Source of the DNA: an uncultured Ruminococcus sp.
GTDB taxonomy: Bacteria > Bacillota > Clostridia > Oscillospirales > Ruminococcaceae
Direction of reading: 5' to 3'
DNA: 64,000 bases
Assembly: GCA_902787825.1 (NCBI GenBank)
Contig: CADAHS010000009.1
Coordinates: 36,659-100,658, forward strand
A program made the position numbers and the translations under genes. The notes under the pieces are model-generated. The model saw only the letters and a program-made list of their open reading frames with translations. It was not told the origin of the DNA and searched no databases. Shown piece by piece: positions 52,594 through 61,243 of this stretch. Positions within the stretch are counted from its first letter, which is position 1. The number at the start of each line of letters is the position of its first letter.

Positions 52594-53208
52594 ATGCATA
52601 TGCAGATAAAAAGGACAGGTCTTTATTCGCCAAAAGGTTATGGCATTCTTGCGGGACTGGTGCTCGTGGGAACTTTGTTGGGTACACTGGTGTATATGTC
52701 AATGGACAGCAGTGTGATACAGCGTTTTGGCGATTTGCAGTCGGGCTTTGTTTCGATAAGGCAGGAACTTAAGCTCTCTCAGGTGCTTCTCAGAACACTC
52801 AGTTCTTCAACTGTTTTTCTGGTACTGGTGTTCGTATCAGGCTTTTGCGCTGTCGGACAACCTGTGGCAGTGAGCTGCCTTATAGTCAGGGGAATTGGCA
52901 TAGGAACGGTGCTTTCTCAGATCTATTCAAGCTGTGGAATGAGAGGTATGCTCTGGTCGCTTGCGCTGGTGCTTCCCAATGCGCTGGTCTCGGGCACGGC
53001 GCTTGTGCTTGGCTCAAGAGAGGCGATCAGTCTTTCAAATGTTTATGCGGCTTTTTCACTTTCTGACAGGCAGGTGAACGGGCTGAAGGAAACGCTGAGA
53101 GTCTACTGCGCAAAGTTTCTTGTGCTTGAAGCGGTGCTTGCTGTTTCAGCGGGTGCTGATTGTATTGTTACATACGTCATGAAAGGGTTTGTCCTTAATA
53201 ATATTTAG
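52594..53208 (+). CDS. SpoIIM-like (DUF95) membrane protein
   Basis: A 204-residue membrane protein with about five hydrophobic segments. FVSGFCAVGQPVAVSCLIVRGIGIGTVLSQIYS followed by LALVLPNALVSGTALVLGSREAI matches the stage II sporulation protein M (DUF95) family. SpoIIM is part of the SpoIID-M-P engulfment machine in spore formers. No spoIID or spoIIP is nearby, and relatives occur in non-sporulating bacteria. I choose the ATG at 52594, eight bases behind AAAGGG. Several closely spaced starts exist. Confidence 0.78.
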   Translation: MHMQIKRTGLYSPKGYGILAGLVLVGTLLGTLVYMSMDSSVIQRFGDLQSGFVSIRQELKLSQVLLRTLSSSTVFLVLVFVSGFCAVGQPVAVSCLIVRGIGIGTVLSQIYSSCGMRGMLWSLALVLPNALVSGTALVLGSREAISLSNVYAAFSLSDRQVNGLKETLRVYCAKFLVLEAVLAVSAGADCIVTYVMKGFVLNNI

Positions 53209-53234
53209 ATGGATTCAAAAAAAGGAGAGTTAAA

Positions 53235-54047
53235 ATGGGTCTTATCCGCAGGAGCGATATGCAGGGCGGCATTCCGAAAGCCCCTCGTGAAAAAACGGGA
53301 TTTATGAAATATGCATCGATCTATCTCAATCACTTCTGGAAACTGATGGCGCTTAATTTTATTTATCTGCTGTTCTGTTTGCCGGTGATAACTATCGGAC
53401 CGGCGACGGCTGCACTTACAAAGGTCTGCCGTAACTATTCGCAGGAAAGGCATACATATCTTTTCGGTGATTTCTGGGATTCTTTTAAAAAGAATTTCAA
53501 GCAGGGACTTGTTTTCGGACTGATAGATCTGCTTTTTGTTGTGGTTTTCGCAGTGGGATTGATGTTTTATATGGATTGGGCACAGAAAATGCCGATCATG
53601 TATATACCGATGATAATTATGTTCTCGTTCATGATCGTTGTTATAATGATGAATTTTTATATATACATCATGGTAAGCTCGACCAATCTGACGGTAAAAC
53701 AGATAATCAAAAACTCGTTGATACTCTCATATCTGGGTATGAAAAAATCCATCATATGCCTGGTAGTTTATGTGCTGTTTATGTCAATAAACATATTTTT
53801 TTATCCGATCTCGATAGTCTTTGCGGCGACGCTGTGCTTTTCGTTCATATCATTTCTTGACTGCTCTCTATGTTACCCGGTGGTGAGAAAGTATATTATT
53901 CAGCCTTACTACGATCAGCGCGGTGAGATCAATCCTGAGGACGCTTTGCTTGACACGGAGGAGGACAGACTGTTCAAGGACGCTCCCGAGTATGAGACAA
54001 AGGAGCAGAAAAAAACCAAAAAGGCAAAAAAGAAAGTTGTCAGATAA
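53235..54047 (+). CDS. YesL family (DUF624) membrane protein
   Basis: A 270-residue polytopic protein with five to six membrane helices. The DUF624 start is recognisable: a helix with LNHFWKLMALNFIYLLFCLPVITIGPATAAL followed by DFWDSFKKNFKQG. Relatives such as YesL lie next to sugar-uptake genes, but none is here. The C-terminus is a charged cytoplasmic tail ending in a Lys-rich stretch. AAAGGAGAG precedes the ATG, and a terminator follows. Confidence 0.87.
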   Translation: MGLIRRSDMQGGIPKAPREKTGFMKYASIYLNHFWKLMALNFIYLLFCLPVITIGPATAALTKVCRNYSQERHTYLFGDFWDSFKKNFKQGLVFGLIDLLFVVVFAVGLMFYMDWAQKMPIMYIPMIIMFSFMIVVIMMNFYIYIMVSSTNLTVKQIIKNSLILSYLGMKKSIICLVVYVLFMSINIFFYPISIVFAATLCFSFISFLDCSLCYPVVRKYIIQPYYDQRGEINPEDALLDTEEDRLFKDAPEYETKEQKKTKKAKKKVVR

Positions 54048-54087
54048 AAAACAGGAGATGCGCTCCAACGAGGCATCTCCTTTATTT
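54046..54087. terminator. Bidirectional terminator between the YesL-like gene and prfB
   Basis: AGGAGATGC (54054-54062) pairs with GCATCTCCT (54074-54082). T-rich stretches follow on both strands (TTTATTT on +, GTTTTTT on -). Confidence 0.9.
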
Positions 54088-54104
54088 ATTGTTATTGATA
54101 ATTA

Positions 54105-55226
54105 TTAGTTCTTTTCAATGTTTCCAAGCGAAAGTGCTTTGAGGTAGGCGTTTATAAAGCCGTCAATATCGCCGTCCATAACGGCATCGACATTTGCTGT
54201 TTCGTATCCTGTGCGAACGTCTTTGACGAGAGTGTATGGCATGAATACATAGTTTCTGATCTGTGAGCCCCATGCGATCTCTTTCTGGACGCCCTTGATA
54301 TCGCTTATCTTTTCAAGGTGCTCCTGCTCCTTGATCTTAACAAGCTCTGATTTCAGAAGCTTCATAGCATATTCTCTGTTCTGGAACTGGCTTCGCTGAG
54401 TCTGACAGGAGGTCACGATACCGGTAGGCTTGTGGATAAGACGAACTGCGGACGATGTTTTATTGATGTGCTGTCCGCCTGCGCCTGAAGAACGGAACAC
54501 CTGCATTTCAATATCCTCGGGTCTGATGTCTACCTCGATAGTGTCGTCGATCTCAGGCATAACATCAGCTGCGGCGAACGAGGTCTGCCTTGCGCCTGCT
54601 GCATTGAAAGGCGAAATACGAACAAGTCTGTGAACTCCGGCTTCGCTTTTGAGATATCCATATGCGTTTTCACCCTCGATCATAAGTGTGACACTCTTCA
54701 AGCCGGCTTCGCCGCCTTCGAGAAAGTCAAGCGTAGAAACCTTGAAATTATGCTTTTCAGCCCATCTTGAATACATTCTGAACAGCATTTCAGTCCAGTC
54801 CTGAGCTTCTGTGCCGCCTGCACCTGCGTGGAGATTGATGATAGCGTTGAGCTTGTCGTATTCGCCTGTGAGCAATGTGGCGAGAGAAGCCTCGTCAAGT
54901 TTCTGCTTGAGCGTTTCGACCTCCTGCTTTATCTCTTCGATCATGCTTTCATCATTTTCCTCGGCGGCCATTTCCAGCATGACCTCTATGTCCTCGTAAG
55001 ATGTCTTGAAATCCTTGTACTTTTCCAGCTTGCTTTCAAGGTTTCGTGTTTCCTGCAGCACCTTCTGCGAATTTTCAAGGTCGTCCCAGAAACCCGGCTC
55101 GGCAGCTTTCTCGTGAAGCTCGTCGATACGCTCCTTGCTGTTTTCTATATCGTATACATCGTGAAGCTCCTTGATAATGGGACTGAGCTCTTCAAGCTGT
55201 GATCTGAGATTTTCTAAAAATACCAT
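54105..55226 (-). CDS. prfB: Peptide chain release factor 2
   Basis: RF2 ends translation at UGA and UAA. The class I motifs are present: SPF (VRISPFNAAGARQTSF) for stop recognition and GGQ (SSGAGGQHINKTSSAVRL) for hydrolysis. The whole 373-residue protein is encoded in one frame starting MVFLENLRSQL, so the programmed +1 frameshift near codon 25, found in most bacterial prfB genes, is absent and its autoregulation with it. AAGGAGA precedes the ATG, and a promoter lies just upstream. Confidence 0.97.
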   Translation of the reverse strand: MVFLENLRSQLEELSPIIKELHDVYDIENSKERIDELHEKAAEPGFWDDLENSQKVLQETRNLESKLEKYKDFKTSYEDIEVMLEMAAEENDESMIEEIKQEVETLKQKLDEASLATLLTGEYDKLNAIINLHAGAGGTEAQDWTEMLFRMYSRWAEKHNFKVSTLDFLEGGEAGLKSVTLMIEGENAYGYLKSEAGVHRLVRISPFNAAGARQTSFAAADVMPEIDDTIEVDIRPEDIEMQVFRSSGAGGQHINKTSSAVRLIHKPTGIVTSCQTQRSQFQNREYAMKLLKSELVKIKEQEHLEKISDIKGVQKEIAWGSQIRNYVFMPYTLVKDVRTGYETANVDAVMDGDIDGFINAYLKALSLGNIEKN

Positions 55227-55257
55227 ATATCATTCTCCTTAATATGTCTTGACTTAT

Positions 55258-55286
55258 ATTATAAAACTTTTTTTTATAAAAGTAAA
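55258..55286 (-). promoter_or_regulatory. prfB promoter
   Basis: On the minus strand TTTACT (55281-55286), 17 A/T-rich bases, TATAAT (55258-55263). Confidence 0.8.
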
Positions 55287-55325
55287 GAAAAAAATAAAAA
55301 AATACTGGTAATTTAAAAAAAAGTG

Positions 55326-55334
55326 TGTTATAAT
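55326..55334 (+). promoter_or_regulatory. Extended -10 promoter of the RING-like/DUF2628 gene
   Basis: TGTTATAAT gives an extended -10 40 bases before the ATG. The -35 region is poor. Confidence 0.6.
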
Positions 55335-55373
55335 GAAATGAAATATGCAGGATCAAAAGAAAGGAACTATGTC

Positions 55374-56309
55374 ATGGGTAATTTTACCGGTTCAAAATGT
55401 ATCGTCTGTGAGCAGCCGTTCAAGGACAGTGATGATGTTGTCGTTTGCCCGGAATGTGGTACCCCGTATCACCGTGAGTGCTACAAGCAGGTCGGCAAAT
55501 GCATAAATGATGAGCTTCACCAAAAAGGCGGCTCCTGGACAAAGACGGAGGAGAACTCTGAGGGTATCAGGTGCAGACGATGCGGCTTCAATAACGATAA
55601 GGACAAGATATTCTGCGAAAGCTGCGGTACTCCGCTGCATGAAACGCCTCAGCAGGAGCAGGACAGGCAGAATAAACAGAATGCTTACGGCGAGGATCCG
55701 ACAAATAACGGCAGGGTAGAGTTTTCACCGTTCGGTGAAAGGACTGTGTACGATAAGGATTCTGTTATTGACGGCATAAAGCTTGAGGACTATGCAGGAT
55801 ACGTTAAGAATAATCCATTCACTTTCCTGATGAGCTTTATACGCTTTGGAAAGTACGGTGGGAAGATCTCGCTTAATATCGGTGCATTCCTGTTTCCGGA
55901 GGTATATTATCTTTATAGGAAAATGAAAGTGCTCGGTATTATCTCGCTTATTATCTGCGCTGCGCTTTCGATCCCGGTGATGATGATACAGTTTTCAGCG
56001 GGTTACGCCGGATTCAGGATAGGTTTTTCGGTTGATGTGACCAGCAGGTCCTTTGTGACTGCGGCTGATGTATGCTGGTATATGCTGATGACGTGGCGTG
56101 TTGTGTCAGGGCTTATGGCTAATTATATGTATTACAAAAAAGCAAAGAGAGATATTTCGCTGATAAGAAAAACTTCTGACGGCGAAAAGGAGATCAAGGA
56201 AAGACTTTCTGCAAAGGGCGGAGTTTCGCTCCCTGCGGCTCTGATCGGATATTTCGTGTTTATGTCTATTATTATCGGCACAATGTTCATCTTCAACAAG
56301 ACAGTCTGA
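55374..56309 (+). CDS. Prokaryotic RING-like / zinc-ribbon / DUF2628 membrane protein
   Basis: A 311-residue protein. An N-terminal RING-like zinc domain (CIVC...VVCPECGTPYHRECYKQVGKC, about 8-45) is followed by a zinc ribbon (CRRCGFN...FCESCGTPLHE), a polar linker, and a DUF2628-type membrane part with KMKVLGIISLIICAAL and two to three more helices. Prokaryotic RING-like domains of this kind are predicted metal-binding adaptors; ubiquitin-ligase activity should not be assumed. The ATG at 55374 follows GAAAGGAAC. Its function and partners are unknown. Confidence 0.83.
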   Translation: MGNFTGSKCIVCEQPFKDSDDVVVCPECGTPYHRECYKQVGKCINDELHQKGGSWTKTEENSEGIRCRRCGFNNDKDKIFCESCGTPLHETPQQEQDRQNKQNAYGEDPTNNGRVEFSPFGERTVYDKDSVIDGIKLEDYAGYVKNNPFTFLMSFIRFGKYGGKISLNIGAFLFPEVYYLYRKMKVLGIISLIICAALSIPVMMIQFSAGYAGFRIGFSVDVTSRSFVTAADVCWYMLMTWRVVSGLMANYMYYKKAKRDISLIRKTSDGEKEIKERLSAKGGVSLPAALIGYFVFMSIIIGTMFIFNKTV

Positions 56310-56333
56310 ACTTAACAAAAAATTTACAAACGC

Positions 56334-56367
56334 CAAAGTCCGTGTCGTTGACAAGATACGGACTTTG
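56334..56367 (+). promoter_or_regulatory. Inverted repeat enclosing the rpsF -35 box
   Basis: CAAAGTCCGT (56334-56343) and ACGGACTTTG (56358-56367) are perfect complements. The loop contains TTGACA, and the right arm ends three bases (TGC) before the -10, the same geometry as at pfkA. Confidence 0.75.
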
Positions 56368-56376
56368 TGCTATAAT
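56348..56376 (+). promoter_or_regulatory. rpsF operon promoter
   Basis: TTGACA (56348-56353), 17 bases ending TGC, TATAAT (56371-56376). Confidence 0.93.
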
Positions 56377-56438
56377 ATTCAGGTATCCTTGCTTGTACTA
56401 TAAAGTGCAGGCGAAATCCAGAAGGAGGTGCAATAGCA

Positions 56439-56726
56439 ATGGCAAAGATCAATGACAATTACGAGGCAATGGTTATTTTCAGCACAAAGCTTGAAGATGA
56501 GGGCGCTGCTCTTATCGAGAAGTTTGATGAAATGATCAAGAAAAATGCTGAGTCAGTTGAAATGAACAACTGGGGCAAGCGTAAGTTGGCTTATGCTATC
56601 AACTACGAGACGGAAGGAACTTATGTACTGTGGACATTCACAGCTAAGCCTGAGTTCCCGGCTGAGCTTGAGAGAGTTCTCAAGATCACAGACGGCGTTA
56701 TCCGTTTCCTTATTACTGTTAAGTAA
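56439..56726 (+). CDS. rpsF: 30S ribosomal protein S6
   Basis: S6 pairs with S18 on the 30S platform. The 95-residue protein shows NYEAMVIFSTKLEDE at the start, MNNWGKRKLAYAINYETEGTYVLW, and ends at VIRFLITVK without a long acidic tail. AGGAGG precedes the ATG. It is first in the standard rpsF-ssb-rpsR operon. Confidence 0.97.
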   Translation: MAKINDNYEAMVIFSTKLEDEGAALIEKFDEMIKKNAESVEMNNWGKRKLAYAINYETEGTYVLWTFTAKPEFPAELERVLKITDGVIRFLITVK

Positions 56727-56770
56727 TAAAGCAGTTAAAGCAAATAAGTTGACGAAAGAAGGTAGAAGTT

Positions 56771-57259
56771 ATGCTGAACAGAGTAATTCTTATGGGAAGG
56801 ATCACACATGATCTTGAACTCAAATCCACACCAAACGGTACATCGGTGCTGAGCTTCAGCGTTGCTGTAGAAAGAAGCTACGCAAAGCAGGGCGAGGAGA
56901 GACAGACTGATTTTATCAACTGCGTCGCTTGGCGTCAGCAGGCTGAATTTATCAACAGATATTTCGGCAAGGGTCGTATGATCGCTCTTGAGGGCAATCT
57001 CAGAACAAGAACTTACGATGATAAGAACGGTTCCAAGCATTATGTGACAGAAGTCTTTGTTGACAGCGTAAGTTTCACCGGAGAGCCTAAGCAGGGCGGC
57101 GCTTCGGCAGGCAGTTATTCAAACAACAGTTATCAGAATAATTACTCAAACAGCCAACCGGCTGCACCGGCTCAGAATCAGCCGAACAATGAGACACTGT
57201 CTATCGGTGATCTTGCCGATTATGAAGAGGTTCTCAGCGACGACGGCGTACCATTCTAA
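56771..57259 (+). CDS. ssb: Single-stranded DNA-binding protein
   Basis: SSB coats single-stranded DNA in replication and repair. The OB-fold (MLNRVILMGRITHDLELKSTPNG...RTYDDKNGSKHYVTEV) takes the first 105 residues. A Gly/Ser/Asn/Gln-rich linker follows, then an acidic tip ending DDGVPF, the docking site for partner proteins. The 162-residue length is typical. It lies between rpsF and rpsR, as in most Firmicutes. Confidence 0.97.
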   Translation: MLNRVILMGRITHDLELKSTPNGTSVLSFSVAVERSYAKQGEERQTDFINCVAWRQQAEFINRYFGKGRMIALEGNLRTRTYDDKNGSKHYVTEVFVDSVSFTGEPKQGGASAGSYSNNSYQNNYSNSQPAAPAQNQPNNETLSIGDLADYEEVLSDDGVPF

Positions 57260-57298
57260 AAACGATCATTACATCACACAGACAGGAGTGAAAATAAC

Positions 57299-57538
57299 AT
57301 GGAAAAGAATTCTGCAAGACCTCTCAAGAGAGGACGCAAGAAGGTTTGTATGTTCTGCGTAGACAGAGCAGAAACTATTGACTATAAGGATGTCGCAAAG
57401 CTCAGAAAGTGCATGACAGAGAGATCCAAGATCCTCCCAAGACGTGTAACAGGTACCTGTGCTTATCATCAGAGAGAGCTGACCAAGGCTATCAAGAGAG
57501 CACGTCATGTAGCACTTATCCCATACGTTTCTGACTAA
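57299..57538 (+). CDS. rpsR: 30S ribosomal protein S18 (Cys-containing form)
   Basis: S18 binds S6 on the 30S platform. The 79-residue protein contains [30 protein letters not shown], which is diagnostic. It carries CMFC near residue 17, another Cys near 39 and CAYH near 55, so it is the zinc-binding form. GACAGGAGTG precedes the ATG. It is the last gene of the operon, ended by a strong terminator. Confidence 0.97.
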   Translation: MEKNSARPLKRGRKKVCMFCVDRAETIDYKDVAKLRKCMTERSKILPRRVTGTCAYHQRELTKAIKRARHVALIPYVSD

Positions 57539-57554
57539 CTTAATGCGAAGATTT

Positions 57555-57583
57555 GAGGTATCCTTGACCGGATACCTCTTTTT
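57555..57583 (+). terminator. rpsR terminator
   Basis: GAGGTATCC (57555-57563) pairs with GGATACCTC (57570-57578), then five T. Confidence 0.93.
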
Positions 57584-57607
57584 GCTTTTGCTGGCATTAT
57601 TCAGTAC

Positions 57608-57636
57608 TTGCAAAAGAGCTAAGGGTGTGTTATAAT
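57608..57636 (+). promoter_or_regulatory. lon promoter
   Basis: TTGCAA (57608-57613), 17 bases, TATAAT (57631-57636), with TG one base before the -10. No CIRCE or CtsR repeat is seen. Confidence 0.82.
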
Positions 57637-57696
57637 AGTATCAACGCAAAGCATCAGACTTTAGTGTTTAAATAAACGAAAGAAAAGGATTTGACT

Positions 57697-60111
57697 ATGA
57701 GCGATAGGGTTAGTATAAAGAATAATGTTATCATGGCCTTCGTGCCGACAAGAGACCTCGTTGTTTTTCCGAATATGACGGTCTATTTTGACGTGGGCAG
57801 AAGCTTCTCGGTCAAAAGTATCAAGACCGCTATGGAAAACGATACGCCCGTTTTTCTTGCTGCACAAAAAGATGTAAATGTTGAAAATCCCGAAAAGAAG
57901 GATTGCTATGCTATCGGAACGGTAGTGCGTGTTAAGCAGATCGTCAGAACGGGGAATGTTTACCGTGTTCTTGTCGAGGGCGTGAACAGGGCTAAGCTTA
58001 TCAATTTGTTTGAACGCAAAAACTGCTATGAGGCTGAAATAAAGATGCTGCATAACTATCCTCGTGAAAAGTTTGAGAGGACTGAGGTCATCGCACTTTT
58101 CAGAGAGGTCATGAAAGCATTTGAAGAGTATGCAAAGCTGCTGCCGAGAATGCCGCAGGAGCTTTATTCACAGATACTTGGTGCAAAAACTCCGATCGAG
58201 CTTTTTGAGAGCCTTGCTTTCAACATCTCACTTTCGTTCCAGGACAGGCAGTCGCTGCTTGAAGCTTCGACAGTCGGTGAAAAGCTTGCACTGCTGCTGA
58301 ATATCCTTTCAAGAGAAATTGAGGTCCTGACTCTCGAACAGCAGATCCACGACCAGGTGAGGACGCAGATAGAGGATAATCAGCGTGAGTATTATATCCG
58401 TGAACAGATAAAGGCTTTGCAGCACGAGCTTGACGGCGATGACGGCGAAAGCGATGCTGATGAAACGCAAAAGTACTCAGAAGCAATAAAGAAGCTCGGA
58501 TTTGATGAAAAGATCGAGGAAAAGCTTCTGGGTGAGGTGAAAAGACTTTCACGGATGCCGATGGGTTCGCAGGAGGCTGTGGTCGTTACAAACTATCTTG
58601 ACACGGTACTTTCGCTGCCTTGGAACTCGTTTACAAATGACAGGACTGATGTGAAAAAGGCTTCAAAGATACTTGACGAGGATCATTATGGCTTGAAAAA
58701 AGTCAAGGAGAGAATTCTTGAAAACCTTTCTGTCAGGGCGCTCGCTCCGGATATCAAGGGTCAGATACTCTGCCTTGTGGGTCCTCCGGGAGTTGGTAAA
58801 ACATCAGTCGCTAAAAGCATTGCAAGAGCGCTCGGGCGCAACTTTGTCAGGGTGTCGCTTGGCGGTGTAAAGGACGAAAGTGATATCAGGGGTCACAGAA
58901 AGACCTATGTTGGCTCAATGCCGGGACGTATAATAAACGCTATGAAGCTTGCAGGAAGTATGAATCCTGTAATGCTGCTTGACGAGATAGACAAGATGTC
59001 CAATGATTTCAGGGGCGATCCTTCCTCGGCTATGCTTGAGGTCCTTGACAGCGAGCAGAACAACGCTTTCAGAGATCATTACCTTGAAATACCGTTTGAC
59101 CTCAGCGAGGTGCTTTTCATCACTACCGCAAACACGCTTGAAACGGTTCAGGCTCCGCTGCTTGACAGAATGGAGGTCATTGAGCTTTCAAGCTATACCC
59201 GTGAGGAAAAATACAACATTGCTAAAAAACATCTTATCAAAAAACAGCTTGCAAAGAACGGTCTGACATCGTCTATGTTCAGGATAAGCAATGATGCTCT
59301 TTACAAGCTCATCGACAGCTATACAAGAGAAGCCGGTGTGAGAACGCTCGAAAGAACGATCGGAACGCTTTGCAGAAAGGCTGCAAGAGAGATCGTTGAG
59401 AACGGTGTAAAGACAGTATCGTTCAATGTTACCAATCTCAGCAAGTATCTTGGTCACGAAAAATATCTGCCGGATCTGGTTTCAGCTGAAAACAGTGTTG
59501 GCTGCGTCAACGGACTGGCGTGGACGTCGGTGGGCGGAGTGATAATGCCGCTTGAGGTGATCGTGCTTGACGGAAAGGGCAAGATCGAACTGACCGGTTC
59601 GCTCGGCGATGTGATGAAGGAATCGGCAAGGATAGCTGTGAGCTACTGCCGCAGCATTGCGGACAAGTTTGGCATCCAGAGCGATTTCTATGAGAAAAAG
59701 GATATACATATCCATGCTCCCGAGGGTGCTGTTCCAAAGGACGGTCCGTCTGCCGGAGTTACGATGATAACGGCTATCGTTTCTGCACTCAGCGGAATAA
59801 AAGTGCGTTCTGATGTAGCGATGACGGGTGAGATCACTCTGACGGGCAAGGTGCTTGCTATCGGCGGTCTGCGTGAAAAGACGATGGCTGCTTACAAGGC
59901 GGGCGTCAAGACCTGCATCGTGCCGTTTGCAAACAAGGGCGATCTGGACGAGGTCGAGGATATCGTCAAGATGAATGTTGAGTTCATTTTTGCAAAAACT
60001 ATCGACGATGTGCTCAACGCTGCACTCGTTAAGGAAAAGAATGCTCACAAGATGACACTTGAGCTTATGCCCAACAAAAAGACCAGGGGCAGAAAGAAAC
60101 TGACAGTTTAG
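57697..60111 (+). CDS. lon: ATP-dependent protease Lon
   Basis: Lon unfolds and degrades damaged and short-lived regulatory proteins. The N-terminal LON domain (VPTRDLVVFPNMTVYFDVGR) and coiled-coil region precede the AAA+ module (GPPGVGKTSVAKSIARALGR, LLDEIDKM) and the protease domain with the Ser-Lys dyad (PKDGPSAGVTM and TGKVLAIGGLREKTMAA). It ends in a basic tail. The 804 residues from ATG 57697 are full length. ysxC follows after 14 bases, a common lon-ysxC order. Confidence 0.98.
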   Translation: MSDRVSIKNNVIMAFVPTRDLVVFPNMTVYFDVGRSFSVKSIKTAMENDTPVFLAAQKDVNVENPEKKDCYAIGTVVRVKQIVRTGNVYRVLVEGVNRAKLINLFERKNCYEAEIKMLHNYPREKFERTEVIALFREVMKAFEEYAKLLPRMPQELYSQILGAKTPIELFESLAFNISLSFQDRQSLLEASTVGEKLALLLNILSREIEVLTLEQQIHDQVRTQIEDNQREYYIREQIKALQHELDGDDGESDADETQKYSEAIKKLGFDEKIEEKLLGEVKRLSRMPMGSQEAVVVTNYLDTVLSLPWNSFTNDRTDVKKASKILDEDHYGLKKVKERILENLSVRALAPDIKGQILCLVGPPGVGKTSVAKSIARALGRNFVRVSLGGVKDESDIRGHRKTYVGSMPGRIINAMKLAGSMNPVMLLDEIDKMSNDFRGDPSSAMLEVLDSEQNNAFRDHYLEIPFDLSEVLFITTANTLETVQAPLLDRMEVIELSSYTREEKYNIAKKHLIKKQLAKNGLTSSMFRISNDALYKLIDSYTREAGVRTLERTIGTLCRKAAREIVENGVKTVSFNVTNLSKYLGHEKYLPDLVSAENSVGCVNGLAWTSVGGVIMPLEVIVLDGKGKIELTGSLGDVMKESARIAVSYCRSIADKFGIQSDFYEKKDIHIHAPEGAVPKDGPSAGVTMITAIVSALSGIKVRSDVAMTGEITLTGKVLAIGGLREKTMAAYKAGVKTCIVPFANKGDLDEVEDIVKMNVEFIFAKTIDDVLNAALVKEKNAHKMTLELMPNKKTRGRKKLTV

Positions 60112-60125
60112 AACAGGAGTATCAG

Positions 60126-60842
60126 ATGAATATAAACAAAGCCGAGTTTGTCACCTCGTATGCAAACTACAAGCAGATGCCTGCCTCGGACAGGATAGAG
60201 ATAGCTTTTTCGGGACGTTCAAACGTGGGCAAAAGTTCGCTGATAAATAAAATATTCAACCGCAAGAATCTTGCGAGGGTCAGCTCGATGCCGGGCAAAA
60301 CGGTAACGATAAACTTCTATTCGCTGGAGGATATCTATATCGTCGATCTGCCCGGATATGGCTACGCCAATGTTTCAAAGTCGGAGAAGAAAAAGTGGGG
60401 TGACCTTATCGGGAGCTATCTCAGCGACGGGGAAAGAGAACTCGCTTTGGTGTTTCAGCTGATAGATATGCGTCACGCTCCGTCTAAGGACGACCTGCAG
60501 ATGCTTGATTTTCTCATCGACAACGAGATCCCGTTTGTGGTCGTGTTTACAAAGGCTGACAAGCTCAAACCTATGCAGCGTAAGCAGCGTATGGAAAGCT
60601 TTGCTTCGGAGATACCATGCTTTGAGGATATTACGTTCGTCGAGTTCTCGGCAGTGACAGGCGAAGGCGTTGAAAGGATCCGTGAGATAATCGGCGAGGT
60701 CGCTGAGGACAGCGGGGAAGTTCAGGACTCTGCTGACGAGCAGACTGCTGAGGACACGGCAGATGAGCAGTATCACGAGGATGTTTCGCCGTTTGGAAGT
60801 TTTCTCAGACCGAATAAAAATTTAGAAAGCAGAAACAAATAA
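60126..60842 (+). CDS. ysxC: Ribosome biogenesis GTPase YsxC/EngB
   Basis: EngB/YsxC is a GTPase needed for 50S subunit assembly. G motifs: GRSNVGKSSLIN (G1), the switch region SSMPGKTVTINFY, DLPGYGYA (G3) and TKADK (G4). Beyond the usual core of about 195 residues it has an acidic tail (about residues 197-238) rich in Asp, Glu and Gln. ACAGGAG precedes the ATG, and it is cotranscribed with lon. Confidence 0.97.
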   Translation: MNINKAEFVTSYANYKQMPASDRIEIAFSGRSNVGKSSLINKIFNRKNLARVSSMPGKTVTINFYSLEDIYIVDLPGYGYANVSKSEKKKWGDLIGSYLSDGERELALVFQLIDMRHAPSKDDLQMLDFLIDNEIPFVVVFTKADKLKPMQRKQRMESFASEIPCFEDITFVEFSAVTGEGVERIREIIGEVAEDSGEVQDSADEQTAEDTADEQYHEDVSPFGSFLRPNKNLESRNK

Positions 60843-60855
60843 TTCATAATTCTCC

Positions 60856-60884
60856 TTTACATTTTATCGCTTTTGTGTTACACT
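60856..60884 (+). promoter_or_regulatory. yerC promoter with a downstream inverted repeat
   Basis: TTTACA (60856-60861), 17 bases, TACACT (60879-60884). TTTAACA and TGTTAAA arms (about 60895-60922) lie between promoter and gene and could be an operator. Confidence 0.6.
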
Positions 60885-60934
60885 GTTCTTATGGTTTAAC
60901 ACTTTACATTATGAAATGTTAAAGGAGAATTTTT

Positions 60935-61243
60935 ATGAAAGAGCGTATTGAAATAAAAAACCTCGATGACCTGTACGATGCGATACTGCATCTGGAAACA
61001 GTTGAGGAGTGCAGATCGTTTTTCAAGGATCTTTGTACTATTCCAGAACTTAAAGCTCTGTCACAGCGCTTTCAGGTCGCAAGAATGCTGATGGATAACC
61101 ACGTTTACAGCGAGATAGTGCGTGAAACAGGTGCTTCTACTGCAACTATCAGCCGTGTGAACAGATCGCTGACATACGATGGAAGCGGTGGGTACAGCAT
61201 TGTGTTTGATAAGATAAACAAAGAGAAAGAAGCTCAGCAATGA
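60935..61243 (+). CDS. yerC: TrpR-like regulator YerC/YecD
   Basis: A 102-residue helix-turn-helix protein of the TrpR-like YerC/YecD family, with LCTIPELKALSQRFQVARMLMDNHVYSEIVRETGASTATISRVNRSL, including the Trp-repressor-like reading head. It is present in many Firmicutes with no clear target. AAGGAGA precedes the ATG. Its stop overlaps the next ATG (ATGA), so the methyltransferase is coupled to it. An inverted repeat after the promoter would suit autoregulation. Confidence 0.93.
   Translation: MKERIEIKNLDDLYDAILHLETVEECRSFFKDLCTIPELKALSQRFQVARMLMDNHVYSEIVRETGASTATISRVNRSLTYDGSGGYSIVFDKINKEKEAQQ

Noticed and set aside
55374-55510. RING-like domain taken as sign of a bacterial ubiquitin-like system
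   Set aside because: No E1, E2, ubiquitin-like or deubiquitinase gene is nearby, and such zinc domains are common in uncharacterised Clostridia membrane proteins.
56377-56438. Possible S6:S18 ribosomal leader ahead of rpsF
   Set aside because: The position fits, but I could not find the conserved CCG-bearing hairpin in the short leader.
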